From contig JAKSBE010000302.1 of assembly GCA_022361275.1 (NCBI GenBank), positions 1 through 33,209 on the forward strand: a stretch of 33,209 nucleotides of DNA, given 5' to 3'. This DNA is from Kiloniellales bacterium (GTDB lineage: Bacteria; Pseudomonadota; Alphaproteobacteria; Kiloniellales; JAKSBE01). Numbering within the stretch: the first letter of the stretch is position 1; each line of letters starts with the position of its first letter. This document shows, one piece after another, positions 1 through 14,961 of this stretch. Made by a program: the position numbers and the translations under genes. Under the pieces are notes generated by a model, which was not told the DNA's origin, searched no databases, and was given only the letters and a program-made list of their open reading frames with translations.

Positions 1-1
1 C

Positions 2-1059
<1,058 letters not shown>

Positions 1060-1060
<1 letters not shown>

Positions 1061-2304
1061 TGGCCGAAGCCGCCTCCGCCAGGCCGCCGTCCAACCGCAC
1101 GGTCTTCACCAAGGACCTCAGCGCGCCGGACCCGATGCCGGAAGCGGGGATCGAGGCGGCCAGCAGGCTGCTGCGCGACGGCCGGCTGTTCCGCTACGGC
1201 GAGGACCGCGACAGCCTGCCCGAGGCGGCGCTCTACGAGGAGGAGTTCGCCGCCTACCTCGGGCGCCGCTACGCGGTCGCCGTGAACTCCGGCGGCGGGG
1301 CGCTTTTCCTGGCCCTCAAGGCGGCCGGCGTCGCCCCGGGCGACGAGGTCCTGGTCAACGCCTTCACCTTGGCGCCGGTGCCCGGCGCCATCGCCCACGC
1401 CGGCGCCCGGCCGGTGCTGGTCGAGGTCGACGGCAACTACCACATCGACCTGGAGGATTTGGACCGCAAGGCGGCGGGTTCGGGCGCGCGCTACCTTCTG
1501 CTGTCCTACATGCGCGGGCATATCCCGGACATGGACCGCCTGCTGGAGGTCTGCCACCGTCACGACCTGGTCCTGATCGAGGACTGCGCCCACACCCTGG
1601 GCGCCAAGTGGGACGGCCGCCTCAGCGGCACCTTCGGCACGGCCGCCTGCTTCAGCAGCCAGACCTTCAAGCACATCAACTCGGGCGAAGGCGGGATCCT
1701 GGCGACCGACGATCCGGACCTGGCGGCCAAGGCGATCCTGTACTCCGGCAGCTACATGCTCTACGCCCAGCACCGGGCGCGTCCGCCGCTCGAGGTCTTC
1801 GAGCGCCACAGGTACGACACGCCGAACTTCTCGATGCGGATGTCCAGCCTTTCTGCGGCGCTCCTGCGGCCGCAACTGGCCGAGCTGGAGACCCGCATCG
1901 CGGCCTGGCGGCGGATCTACGACCACCTGGCCGGCGCGCTGAACCGGATCGACCACATCACCGTCCCCGGGCGCTCGCCCAAGGAAGGCTTCGTGCCGAG
2001 CTCGCTGCAGTTCACGCTGAGCGGCCTGACCTCGGAGCGGATCCAGGCCTTCCTCGAAGACTGCGACCGCCACGGCGTGCACATCAAGTGGTTCGGGCGG
2101 GCCGAGCCGGTTGGCTTCACCTCCTCGCACCACCATTGGCGCTACCTCGACGCGCGGCAGGACCTGCCCCGCTCCGAGGCGGTGCTGCTCGGGCTCTGCG
2201 ACCTGCGCCTGCCCTCCAACCTCAGCGGGGAGGATTGTGAGACCCTGGCCGCGGTGCTGCGGGAATCCATGGCGCAGCTTGCCGAGGGGCCCAGGGTTTC
2301 ATGA
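1060..2304 (+). CDS. DegT/DnrJ/EryC1/StrS (ArnB)-family PLP aminotransferase
   Basis: ATG overlaps the upstream TGA (TGATG). NSGGGALFLALKAAGVAPGDEVLVNAFT and SSQTFKHINSGEGGIL (putative PLP lysine) match this fold. Confidence 0.85.
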
Positions 2305-2330
2305 GCGGGGGCTTCATGAGCGGGGGCTTC
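2301..2330. repeat. 15-bp tandem duplication ATGAGCGGGGGCTTC x2 at the end of the DegT gene
   Basis: 2301-2315 and 2316-2330 identical. Confidence 0.9.
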
Positions 2331-2462
2331 GTAACACGGCGTGCCGGGGCGGGGATGTTGGTACGGGCTTCACCGTTTCACTGGTCCTACCACCAGTCCG
2401 GCTTCATGCTAGGCTAGGGTGGGAGAAATAAGGCGTAAAGCCGAAGGGAGGCGTCCAGAAGA

Positions 2463-3512
2463 ATGGAAACCGACGTCATTGAGCTCCGCGGGGTCTGGAA
2501 GATCTTCGGAGACCGCGCCCAGGAGGCGCTCGCCGCGGTCCGGAGCGAGAACCTGAGCAAGGCAGAGATCCTCGAGCGCTTCGACTGCGTGGTCGGCGTC
2601 GTGGACGCCAGCTTCAACGTCAAGCGCGGCGAGATCTTCTGCGTCATGGGCCTGTCCGGCAGCGGCAAGTCGACCCTGGTCCGCCACATCAACCGCCTGC
2701 TCGAGCCGACGGCCGGCGAGATCCTCATCAACGGCGAGGATGTCATGGCCAAGAACGAGGAGGACCTGCGCCTCCTGCGGGCCGAGAAGATCGGCATGGT
2801 GTTCCAGAACATCGCCCTGCTGCCTCACCGCACGGTCCGCGACAACGTGGCGCTGCCCCTGGAGGTCCAGGGCATGAGCAAGATGGAGCGCTGGGACGTC
2901 GCCGAGAAGTGCCTCGAGATCGTCGAGCTCAACGGCTGGGAGGACAAGTTCGCCCACGAGCTTTCCGGCGGCATGCAGCAGCGCGTCGGCCTGGCCCGCG
3001 CGATCGCCGCGGATCCGGACATCCTGCTGATGGACGAGCCCTTCAGCGCCCTGGATCCCCTGATCCGGCGCCAGCTGCAGGACCAGTTCATGGACCTGTC
3101 GCAGCGCTTGAAGAAGACCACGGTCTTCATCACCCACGACCTGGACGAGGCGATCCGCATCGGCGACCGCATCGCGATCATGAAGGACGGCGTGATCGTG
3201 CAGATCGGCACGCCGGAGAAGATCGTCACCGAGCCCGCCGACGACTACGTCGCCGACTTCGTGGCCGGGATCTCGCGGCTCAAGCTGGTCTTCGCGCATT
3301 CGATCATGGAACCGATCGAGGCCTACAAGACCAACGGCCACAACAGCCTCGACGGGGCGCCGCGGGTGGCCGAGGACACCGACCTCGACCACCTGATCGA
3401 CGTCGCGGTCGAGACCGAGGGTCCGATGGTGGTGATCGACGGCGACCAGCAGGAGATCGGGGTCATCACCAAGGCCGACCTCCTGCACGGCATCCAAGGC
3501 GGAAAGGGGTAA
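2463..3512 (+). CDS. proV: Quaternary amine (glycine betaine/proline-type) ABC transporter ATP-binding protein
   Basis: Walker A GLSGSGKST, signature [14 protein letters not shown], Walker B ILLMDEPFSALDP, ProV-like N-terminus and C-terminal CBS-like tail; followed by ProW- and ProX-like genes. Confidence 0.9.
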   Translation: METDVIELRGVWKIFGDRAQEALAAVRSENLSKAEILERFDCVVGVVDASFNVKRGEIFCVMGLSGSGKSTLVRHINRLLEPTAGEILINGEDVMAKNEEDLRLLRAEKIGMVFQNIALLPHRTVRDNVALPLEVQGMSKMERWDVAEKCLEIVELNGWEDKFAHELSGGMQQRVGLARAIAADPDILLMDEPFSALDPLIRRQLQDQFMDLSQRLKKTTVFITHDLDEAIRIGDRIAIMKDGVIVQIGTPEKIVTEPADDYVADFVAGISRLKLVFAHSIMEPIEAYKTNGHNSLDGAPRVAEDTDLDHLIDVAVETEGPMVVIDGDQQEIGVITKADLLHGIQGGKG

Positions 3513-3517
3513 GCGAG

Positions 3518-5083
3518 ATGGCAACGGAAGTCAGTCTGTCGAGCGTGAACACCCCGCAGACCGAGGCGGCCCAGGCAGCGGCGACCAAGGGCGACGCCCT
3601 GATCGCCGAGTTCGCGGTCCAGAACGCCGATCACTACGTCAAGGCCTTCAACAAGATCGGCGCGACCCAGGGCTACGTCTTCACCTTCAACCTCTGGGCT
3701 GCGATCCTCGGCCCGCTCTGGGCCGGGGCGCGCAACCTCTGGGGCCTGTTCTGGCTCTTCGCGCTGGCCGAGCTCTTCGCCGTCGTGCAGCTCGGCCGCG
3801 GCCTCTGGGGCGACCTCGGCGCCGACAAGATGGCCCAGGCCGAAAAGCTTCTGGAGCGGGCGGCCGAGCGCCAGGCGGCGGCGGTCGAGGCGATCAAGAA
3901 CGCCGCGACCAACGCCGAGGCCCTGCAGAAGAGCGCGGAGACCCTGAACCGCGCGGCGGAAAACGCGATGCTGGCGGCCGAGGCGGCCGTCGCCCAGGGA
4001 CCGCGGCTCGCCTTGATCGGCTTCGTCCTGCTGGTCCTGGTCAAGGCGATCCAGGGCATGACCGCCGACTGGGCGCTGGAGCGGCGCTTCGTCCACTGGC
4101 GCGCCGACCGCTCGCTCAAGGCCGGGATCAGCCAGGCCGGCTTGCTCGGCGCCGCGCTGCTGGCCTACGTGGCCATCTATCCCATGACCATCTACCGCTT
4201 CACGGTCGCCAAGCCGGCGGAGTTCTTCACCAACTTCTTCGCCGTCTTCCCGGCTGACAGGGACTTTCGGGTCGCCGTGGCCACCGAGCTGGACAAGGGC
4301 TTCGACTTCGTGACCATCAACGGCGAGGCGCTCTTCGATTCCATCGTCTTCGCCATCCGGATGCTGCTCGACGGGCTGGAGGTCATGCTGGTCTCGACGC
4401 CCTGGCCCGTGGTCATGGCGGTCATCGTCGTGCTGGCCTGGCGCCTGGCCGGGCCCCGGGTCGCGGTCTTCACCGTGGCGGCGCTGGCCTATCTCGCCTT
4501 CCTCGGCTTCTGGGAGAAGTCCATGGCGACGGTGGCGCTGCTGGGCGCGGCGGCCTTCATCTGCATCGCCATCGGCATTCCGATCGGGATCTGGTGCGCC
4601 AAGAGCAAGTCGGCCTTCGCCGTGGTCCGGCCGATCCTGGACTTCATGCAGACCATGCCGGCCTTCGTCTATCTGATCCCGGTGATCGCCTTCTTCGGTA
4701 CCGGCAAGCCGCCCGGGATCCTGGCGACCCTGATCTTCGGCATGCCGCCGGTGGTCCGGCTGACGGTCCTGGGTCTGCGCGGCGTGCCGGCGCACGTCCG
4801 GGAGGCGGCCATGGCCTTCGGCGCCGACAAGCGCTTCCTGCTGTTCAAGGTCGATCTGCCGCTGGCCCTGCCGTCGATCATGACCGGCATCAACCAGACC
4901 ATCCTGATGTGCCTGTCGATGGTCGTGATCGCCTCGCTGATCGGCGCCAAGGGCCTGGGCGAGGACGTGCTGGAAGCGCTGCAGTACGCGGCCGAGGGCC
5001 AGGGCATGCTGGCCGGCTTCGCGATCCTCTTCTGCGCCATGATCCTGGACCGCATCGTCCAGGGGCGCAGCGGCCCGGCCTGA
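3518..5083 (+). CDS. proW: ProW-type ABC permease with long N-terminal extension (membrane/coiled-coil)
   Basis: C-terminal half carries the permease domain (TMPAFVYLIPVIAFFGTGKPPGILATLIFGMPPVVRLT). The N-terminal ~220 aa contains a DUF2628-like stretch (FTFNLWAAILGPLWAGARNLWGLFWLF) and an Ala/Glu-rich coiled coil. Confidence 0.88.
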   Translation: MATEVSLSSVNTPQTEAAQAAATKGDALIAEFAVQNADHYVKAFNKIGATQGYVFTFNLWAAILGPLWAGARNLWGLFWLFALAELFAVVQLGRGLWGDLGADKMAQAEKLLERAAERQAAAVEAIKNAATNAEALQKSAETLNRAAENAMLAAEAAVAQGPRLALIGFVLLVLVKAIQGMTADWALERRFVHWRADRSLKAGISQAGLLGAALLAYVAIYPMTIYRFTVAKPAEFFTNFFAVFPADRDFRVAVATELDKGFDFVTINGEALFDSIVFAIRMLLDGLEVMLVSTPWPVVMAVIVVLAWRLAGPRVAVFTVAALAYLAFLGFWEKSMATVALLGAAAFICIAIGIPIGIWCAKSKSAFAVVRPILDFMQTMPAFVYLIPVIAFFGTGKPPGILATLIFGMPPVVRLTVLGLRGVPAHVREAAMAFGADKRFLLFKVDLPLALPSIMTGINQTILMCLSMVVIASLIGAKGLGEDVLEALQYAAEGQGMLAGFAILFCAMILDRIVQGRSGPA

Positions 5084-5135
5084 GGCGAAACCAAAGGAAA
5101 GAACCAAAAGCAATTCGAAGCAAGGAGGCTCTTAG

Positions 5136-6104
5136 ATGTTGAAATGCGTCACACGTTTCGCCGCCGCGGCGATAGCCCTGGCCGGCTTCCCGGCCGCGGC
5201 GGCGGCCCAGGACAAGGTCACCATCGGCGTGCCGAACTGGCCCTCGGTGAACATCACGGCCAACGTCATCAAGGTCATCGCCGAGGAGAACTTCGGCACC
5301 GAGGTGGAGCTGGTGCCCGGCACCAACGCCGTCGTCTTCAAGGCCATGGACCGGGCCAAGGGCGACATCGACGTGCACCCCGAGGTCTGGATGCCGAACC
5401 AGGAAAACCTGACCAAGGAATACGTCGAGAAAAACAAGTCGGTCGTGATGAGCGGCCAGCCCTATGTGGCGGTGCAGGGCCTCTGCGTGACCAAGCAGAC
5501 CGCCGAGGAGCACGGCATCACCTCGGTCACCCAGCTGGTCAACCCCGACGTCTCCGCGCTCTTCGATGCCAACGGCGACGGCAAGGGCGAGCTCTGGGTC
5601 GGCGCCCCCGGCTGGGCCTCGACCAACGTCGAGAAGGTCAAGGCCCGCGGCTACGGCTACGACCAGTTCTTCGAGCTGACCACCATCGAGGAGACCCTGG
5701 TCCTGGCGCAGCTCGACGATGCGGTGACCAAGAAGCGGCCTTTCGTCTTCTTCTGCTACGGCCCGCACCACATGTTCCAGCTCCACGAACTGGTCCAGCT
5801 GGAAGAGCCGGCCTACGACGAATCGCGCTGGACCATGCTGCAGCCGACCGACGATCCGGACTGGTTCAACAAGTCCAGCATCGACGTCGCCTGGCCGCCG
5901 ACCAAGGTGCACATCGCCTACTCCAAGTCCCTGGAGGCGCGCGCGCCGGAGGTGGCCGAGCTTCTGGGCAACATCCAGATGAACTCCGCGCTGGTCAGCG
6001 CCTGGACCTATGCCCTGGTGGTCGACAAGGAAGACCCGGCCGAATACGCCAAGAAGTGGGTCTCCGAGAACACCGAGACCGTCAACAAGTGGCTCGGCCT
6101 CTGA
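5136..6104 (+). CDS. proX: Glycine betaine-type ABC transporter substrate-binding protein
   Basis: Signal peptide, then VTIGVPNWPSVNITANVIKVIAEENFGTEVELVPGTNAVVFKAMDRAKGDIDVHPEVWMPN; AAGGAGG RBS upstream of the ATG; follows proV and proW. Confidence 0.88.
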   Translation: MLKCVTRFAAAAIALAGFPAAAAAQDKVTIGVPNWPSVNITANVIKVIAEENFGTEVELVPGTNAVVFKAMDRAKGDIDVHPEVWMPNQENLTKEYVEKNKSVVMSGQPYVAVQGLCVTKQTAEEHGITSVTQLVNPDVSALFDANGDGKGELWVGAPGWASTNVEKVKARGYGYDQFFELTTIEETLVLAQLDDAVTKKRPFVFFCYGPHHMFQLHELVQLEEPAYDESRWTMLQPTDDPDWFNKSSIDVAWPPTKVHIAYSKSLEARAPEVAELLGNIQMNSALVSAWTYALVVDKEDPAEYAKKWVSENTETVNKWLGL

Positions 6105-6226
6105 GGTCCTGCCGGTCAACCTGCCGAGCTTCGGGGGCGCTGCGCGCAAGCCCCCCCGGCCTTTCGCTCGAGGTGTAGCCAGGCAAGAACGACGCCTTTC
6201 AGGGGGCAAGATGGGGACGGGGGACG

Positions 6227-6670
6227 ATGCTCAAGAAGATCCTGGTGGCGATCGACGGCTCGCAGCCGTCCCAGCGCGCCCTCGACATGGGTGCCCAGAT
6301 CGCCGAGAAGTTCGATGCCGCTCTGGTCCTGATCTACGTGATCCGGGACATGCAGCTTCCCAAGAGTCTCCGCCAGATGGCGGACGTCGAGCTGGTGCAG
6401 GAATCCCGCCTCACCACCCTGCAGAAGATCGGCCAGACGATCCTCGGCGAAGCCGCGGCGCGGGCCAAGAAGCAGGGTGCGAAGGAGATCCGCAACGAGG
6501 TCCGGCCGGGCGATCCGGCCGGCGCCATCCTGCGCTACGCCGCCGAGAACGCGGTCGATCTCATCGTCATGGGCTCGCGCGGCCTCGGCGACATGGAAAG
6601 CATGCTGCTGGGCAGCGTCTCCCGCAAGGTCAGCAACCTGGCCAAGGTCGGCTGCCTGACCGTGCGCTGA
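6227..6670 (+). CDS. Universal stress protein, UspA family
   Basis: MLKKILVAIDGSQPSQRALDMGAQIAEKF ... DLIVMGSRGLGDMESMLLGSVSRKVSNLAKVGCLTVR. Confidence 0.93.
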   Translation: MLKKILVAIDGSQPSQRALDMGAQIAEKFDAALVLIYVIRDMQLPKSLRQMADVELVQESRLTTLQKIGQTILGEAAARAKKQGAKEIRNEVRPGDPAGAILRYAAENAVDLIVMGSRGLGDMESMLLGSVSRKVSNLAKVGCLTVR

Positions 6671-6686
6671 AGCGGAGGCGGCGCGG

Positions 6687-8255
6687 ATGACCGGACAGGA
6701 ACTGCGGCGGCGGGGCCGGGCGAGGGCAGCCAAGCTCGCCGCCCGCGGCGTCGCCGGCGGCAAGGGCCAGGCGCCGATCGCCCCGGGCCTGCTCGGCGGC
6801 CGTTACCTGCCGCTCTCGGACCACGACCTGAGCCGGATTCACGCCGCGGCCCTGGAGGTGCTGCAGCGGGTCGGGATGGCCGACCCGACGCCGGCCCTGC
6901 GGGATCTGGCTCTTGCGGCCGGCGCCGCGATCAACGATCAGGGCCGGCTCTGCTTTCCGGGCAGCCTGGTCGAGGACACGATCGCCGGCGCCGCGCGGAG
7001 CCTGGTCCTCCACGCTCGCGATCCCGACAAGGATCTCGAGGTCTCCGGCCGGCGGGTCCACTTCGGCACCGGGGGCGCTGCGGTCAAGGTCCTGGATCCC
7101 GCCGACGGCCGCTATCGCGACGCCAGCCTGACCGATCTCTACGACTTCGCCCGCTTGGTCGACCGCCTGGACAACGTCCACTGGTTCACCCGCTGCGTCA
7201 TCGCCACCGAGCTCAGCGATTCGCTGGAGCTCGACCTCAACACCGCCTACGCCTGCCTCGCCGGCACCGACAAGCACCTCGGCACCGCCATCACCGCGGC
7301 CGAGAACGTCGCGCCGGTGATCGCCCTCTTCGACGCGGCCCTGGGCGGCGAGGGCGCCTTCGCCAGGCGTCCGGTCTGCAAGCTGCATTCGAGCCCCATC
7401 GTCCCGCCCCTGCGCTACGGCGCCGATGCCTGCGACACCATCTTCGAGGCGGTGCGCCACGGCATGCCGATCAACGCCATCACCGCCGGCCAGTCCGGCG
7501 CCACGGCGCCGGCCGCCCTGGCCGGCACCCTGGTCCAGACCGTGGCCGAGACCCTGGCGGCGCTGCTGCTGGTCAACCTGATCCGGCCCGGCCATCCCTT
7601 CATCTTCAGCAACTGGCCGATGGTCTCGGACCTGCGCACCGGCGCCTTCTCGGGCGGCGGCGGCGAGGAGGCGATCCTCAACGCGGCGGCGGCGCAGATC
7701 GCCAACTTCTACGACCTGCCCAGCGGCGTGGCGGCCGGCATGGCGGATTCCAAGATCCCGGACGAGCAGGCCGGCTACGAGAAGGCCCTGACCACCGCGC
7801 TCGCCGGGCTGGCCGGCGCCAACCTGGTCTACGAGTCCTCGGGCATGCTGGCGAGCCTGCTCGGCTGCGCCTTCGAGTCCTTCGTCCTGGACGACGAGAT
7901 GCTGGGCTTCGTGCTGCGCGCCGTGCGCGGGATCGAGGTGACCGAGGAGACCCTGGCGGTCGAGACCATCGCCGAGGCCGCCACCGGCGCCGGCCACTTC
8001 CTGGGCAGCAGCCAGACCCTGGAGCTGATGGAGAAGGAGTACGTCTACCCGCGCCTGGGCGACCGCAGCACGCCGGAGGAATGGCAGCAGCGCGGCGGCA
8101 GAGACATCCGCGCCCGGGCCCTGGCGCGGGTCCGCGAGATCCTGGCCGAGCACTATCCGGTCCACATCGCGCCGGCGGTCGACTCGGCGCTCCGCGCCCG
8201 CTTCCCGATCCGCCTGCCGGCGGCGTCCATGACCTCGGCCGGAGGCCGCTGGTGA
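6687..8255 (+). CDS. Trimethylamine methyltransferase (MttB)-superfamily protein, no in-frame amber codon (non-pyrrolysine type)
   Basis: YLPLSDHDLSRIHAAALEVLQRVGM, SGATAPAALAGTLVQTVAETLAALLLVNLIRPGHPFIFSNWPM and AQIANFYDLPSG...DEQAGYEKALTT are MttB-family hallmarks; ORF runs uninterrupted to TGA. Confidence 0.88.
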   Translation: MTGQELRRRGRARAAKLAARGVAGGKGQAPIAPGLLGGRYLPLSDHDLSRIHAAALEVLQRVGMADPTPALRDLALAAGAAINDQGRLCFPGSLVEDTIAGAARSLVLHARDPDKDLEVSGRRVHFGTGGAAVKVLDPADGRYRDASLTDLYDFARLVDRLDNVHWFTRCVIATELSDSLELDLNTAYACLAGTDKHLGTAITAAENVAPVIALFDAALGGEGAFARRPVCKLHSSPIVPPLRYGADACDTIFEAVRHGMPINAITAGQSGATAPAALAGTLVQTVAETLAALLLVNLIRPGHPFIFSNWPMVSDLRTGAFSGGGGEEAILNAAAAQIANFYDLPSGVAAGMADSKIPDEQAGYEKALTTALAGLAGANLVYESSGMLASLLGCAFESFVLDDEMLGFVLRAVRGIEVTEETLAVETIAEAATGAGHFLGSSQTLELMEKEYVYPRLGDRSTPEEWQQRGGRDIRARALARVREILAEHYPVHIAPAVDSALRARFPIRLPAASMTSAGGRW

Positions 8256-8436
8256 CCGCGGCGTCTCGGCGTGCCGCCGTCTTCGGCCTTGCCGGGCGGA
8301 AGAAGATGGTGAGATCCTGGCCGAGGTCTCGAAGCGGGGCCGTCGCACGACGCTTTCCACCAACCCGGTCTCCGGCGGCAATCCGGGCGAACGGGAACGG
8401 GAACGACAACAGCAAGCAATCCAGCAGAGAGGAATC

Positions 8437-9450
8437 ATGAAAGGGTTTCTGGGAGTTTTCTTGAGTGTCGGCTTGGCCGTCGCCACCTTCGTCGCCGCGG
8501 CGCAGGCGGCCGACAAGGAGGTCACGATCGGCTATCAGCTGGTCTACAACCCCTGGAAGGTCGCGATCGTCGACGGCTCGATCGAGCAGGCCACCGGCTA
8601 CAAGATCAACTGGAAGAAGTTCGATTCGGGCGCCAAGGTGATCAACGCCATGGCCTCGGGCGACGTGCAGATCGCCATGGCCGGCTCCAGCCCGATCGCG
8701 GCCGGGGTCAGCCGCGGCCTGCCGATCGAGCTGTTCTGGATCGTCGAGGACATCGCCTCGGCCGAGGCCCTGGTGGTCCGCGACGGCTCGGGGATCGTCG
8801 CGCCGCAGGACCTCAAGGGCAAGAAGCTCGGCGTACCCTTCGTCTCGACGACGCACTTCCATACCCTCTTCGCCCTCGAGCAGTTCGGCATCGATCCCGA
8901 TGACGTGCGGGTCCTGAACATGCAGCCGAACAACATCGCCGCGGCCTGGGAGCGCGGCGACATCGACGCGGCCTTCATCTGGGATCCGGCGCTGGGCCGG
9001 ATCAAGAAGACCGGCAAGGTCCTGATCACCTCCGGCCAGCTCAGCGCCTGGGGCAAGGCGACCTTCGACGGCATGGTCTCGGACAAGGACTGGGCCGCGG
9101 CCAACCCCGACTTCATGGTCGACCTCGTCAAGGCCATCGCGGCGGCCGACGAGGCCTACCGGAGCAACCCCGCCGCCTGGGGACCAGACTCCGAGCCGGT
9201 CAAGAAGATCGTCGGTCTGATCGGCGGCGCGCCCGAGGACGTGCCCGGCGTGCTCGCGCTCTACGACTTCCCGACCCTCGAGGTGCAGGCCTCGACCCGC
9301 TGGCTCGGCGGCGGCGCCGAGGGCGGCGCGGCCCGCGCCCTGAAGTTCACCTCGGAGTTCCTCAAGGCCGAGAAGAAGGTCGACGCCTTGTTGCCCGACT
9401 ACGGTGCGGTGGTCAACGCGACCTGGGTCAACAAGGCCCTCGGCAAGTAG
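8437..9450 (+). CDS. tauA: Taurine-type ABC transporter substrate-binding protein
   Basis: Signal peptide, then [80 protein letters not shown]. Confidence 0.92.
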   Translation: MKGFLGVFLSVGLAVATFVAAAQAADKEVTIGYQLVYNPWKVAIVDGSIEQATGYKINWKKFDSGAKVINAMASGDVQIAMAGSSPIAAGVSRGLPIELFWIVEDIASAEALVVRDGSGIVAPQDLKGKKLGVPFVSTTHFHTLFALEQFGIDPDDVRVLNMQPNNIAAAWERGDIDAAFIWDPALGRIKKTGKVLITSGQLSAWGKATFDGMVSDKDWAAANPDFMVDLVKAIAAADEAYRSNPAAWGPDSEPVKKIVGLIGGAPEDVPGVLALYDFPTLEVQASTRWLGGGAEGGAARALKFTSEFLKAEKKVDALLPDYGAVVNATWVNKALGK

Positions 9451-9563
9451 CGCGCGCAGCGGAAGGGCCCGCCGCCCCCGGCCTCGGGGTGCGGCGGGCT
9501 CTTCCTGTCGTATCCTTTGGCCCGGTCCTCGGTGCGAAGTCCCGGCCGGAGAAGGGGTCCATC

Positions 9564-10364
9564 ATGGCCGACTTGAAAGTCGACGACGTCACCGTCATCT
9601 ATCCGACCCGCGGCGGCGGGGAAGTCCATGCGCTCGAGAACGTCAACTTGGCGGTCCGGGACGGCGACTTCGTGGTCGCCCTCGGCGCCTCGGGCTGCGG
9701 CAAGACCACCTTGCTGAACCTCCTCGCCGGCTTCATCCAGCCGAGCCGGGGCCGGGTCCTCCTGGACGGCAAGCCGGTGACCGGGCCGGGCGCCGACCGC
9801 GGCGTGGTCTTCCAGAAGCACGCGCTGCTGCCCTGGCTCAAGGTCCTGCAGAACGTGACCTTCGGGCTGAAGCTGCAGGGCGTGCCGAAGTCGGAACGGC
9901 GCCAGACCGCGCGCAGGTACCTCAAGCTGGTCGGGCTCGAGGGCTTCGAGGGCCACCACGTCTACGAGCTGTCCGGCGGCATGCAGCAGCGGGTCGGGCT
10001 GGCCCGGGCGCTGACCAGCGATCCGGAGGCCCTGCTGATGGACGAGCCGCTCGGCGCCCTCGACGCGCTGACCCGCGAGACCGTCCAGGAGCTGATCCTC
10101 GACGTCTGGCGCGAGACCCACAAGATGGTCTTCTTCATCACCCACAGCGTCGAGGAGGCGCTCTTCATGGCGACCCGTCTGATCGTGATGTCGCCGCGTC
10201 CCGGGCGGATCACCCACGAGTACGAGCTCGATTTCTGCCGCCGCTTCTTCGAGACCCGGGACGCCCGCGCGGTCAAGTCCAGCCCGGACTTCATCAAGAT
10301 GCGCGAAACCGTGCTCGGCATCATTCACGGCGACGAGCTCTCCGCAGGAGGCAACCATGGCTGA
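9564..10364 (+). CDS. tauB: Taurine-type ABC transporter ATP-binding protein
   Basis: Walker [42 protein letters not shown]; in-frame upstream alternative start at 9489. Confidence 0.92.
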   Translation: MADLKVDDVTVIYPTRGGGEVHALENVNLAVRDGDFVVALGASGCGKTTLLNLLAGFIQPSRGRVLLDGKPVTGPGADRGVVFQKHALLPWLKVLQNVTFGLKLQGVPKSERRQTARRYLKLVGLEGFEGHHVYELSGGMQQRVGLARALTSDPEALLMDEPLGALDALTRETVQELILDVWRETHKMVFFITHSVEEALFMATRLIVMSPRPGRITHEYELDFCRRFFETRDARAVKSSPDFIKMRETVLGIIHGDELSAGGNHG

Positions 10365-11214
10365 CGCGACCCTGTCCTTCACCGGCCGCCTCGCCGGCCT
10401 CTTCTCCGCCGGGCCGGCCAAGCCGGGCGACAGTTACGGCGCGCCCGGCAGCGGCCGCAGCCTCGGCATCAGCATGGCGACCACGGTCCTGCTGATTTTC
10501 CTCTGGTGGCTGGTCACCCACATGGGCTGGGTCCGGCCGCTGTTCCTGCCCTCGCCCGAGGCGGTGATCGGCCGCTTCTTCTCGCTCTGGGGCGAGGAGT
10601 TCGCCGGCGCCACCCTGCTGGAGCACACCTACTGGAGCCTCTACCGGGTCTTCGGCGCCTTCGCTCTGGCCTGCGCCCTGGCGATTCCGGTCGGCATCGC
10701 GATGGGCGTCAACCGCGTGGCCCGGGGCGTCTTCGATCCGCCGATCGAGTTCTACCGGCCGATCCCGCCCCTGGGCTACCTGCCGCTGACCATCATCTGG
10801 CTGGGCATCGACGACCTGCAGAAGATCGTCCTGATCTTCCTGGCCATGTTCGCGCCCATGGCGCTGAACACCCGGGCCGGCGTGCGGTCCGTCGCCATCG
10901 AGCAGATCCACGCCGCCTACTCCATGGGCGCCTCGCGCATCCAGGTCATCTTCCACGTCGTCCTGAAGGGGGCCCTGCCCGAGATCCTGACCGGCATGCG
11001 TATCGGCATCGGCTTCGGCTGGACCACCCTGGTCGCCGCCGAGATGGTCGCGGCGGAGGCCGGCCTGGGCCACATGGTGCTCAGCGCGGCGGAGTTCCTG
11101 GTGACCGAGGTCGTGGTCATGGGCATCGTCGTCATCGGCGGCATCGCCTACCTCTTCGACCTCTTCATGCGCTATCTGGAGCGCACCCTGGTGCCCTGGA
11201 AGGGCCAGGTCTGA
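10357..11214 (+). CDS. tauC: Taurine-type ABC transporter permease
   Basis: Overlaps tauB end by 8 bp; SsuC/TauC-like [69 protein letters not shown] region. Confidence 0.92.
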   Translation: MADATLSFTGRLAGLFSAGPAKPGDSYGAPGSGRSLGISMATTVLLIFLWWLVTHMGWVRPLFLPSPEAVIGRFFSLWGEEFAGATLLEHTYWSLYRVFGAFALACALAIPVGIAMGVNRVARGVFDPPIEFYRPIPPLGYLPLTIIWLGIDDLQKIVLIFLAMFAPMALNTRAGVRSVAIEQIHAAYSMGASRIQVIFHVVLKGALPEILTGMRIGIGFGWTTLVAAEMVAAEAGLGHMVLSAAEFLVTEVVVMGIVVIGGIAYLFDLFMRYLERTLVPWKGQV

Positions 11215-11244
11215 ACGGGCGCGCCGAAGCGGGCCGGACGCGGC

Positions 11245-14841
<3,597 letters not shown>

Positions 14842-14926
14842 GGCGGTCTCTTTGGGCCCGGAGTTCCTGGGAGCCTCCGGCATAGCCTAAAGAAAAATGT
14901 TGCGCGCTTTTCGTTTTCGCATAGCC

Positions 14927-14946
14927 TCTAAACAAATCCGTTTAGA
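14927..14946. promoter_or_regulatory. Perfect inverted repeat TCTAAAC-N6-GTTTAGA, candidate LysR operator
   Basis: Lies 16 bp upstream of the LysR start, between it and the divergent ABC transporter; nearby direct repeat CATAGCCT at 14881 and 14920. Confidence 0.5.
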
Positions 14947-14961
14947 CCGAAGGGCCGGGCC

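Noticed and set aside
3323-5113. 596-aa minus-strand ORF antisense to proW
   Set aside because: Composition artefact (His/Arg/Gly/Asp-rich, no motifs) opposite a strongly supported CDS.
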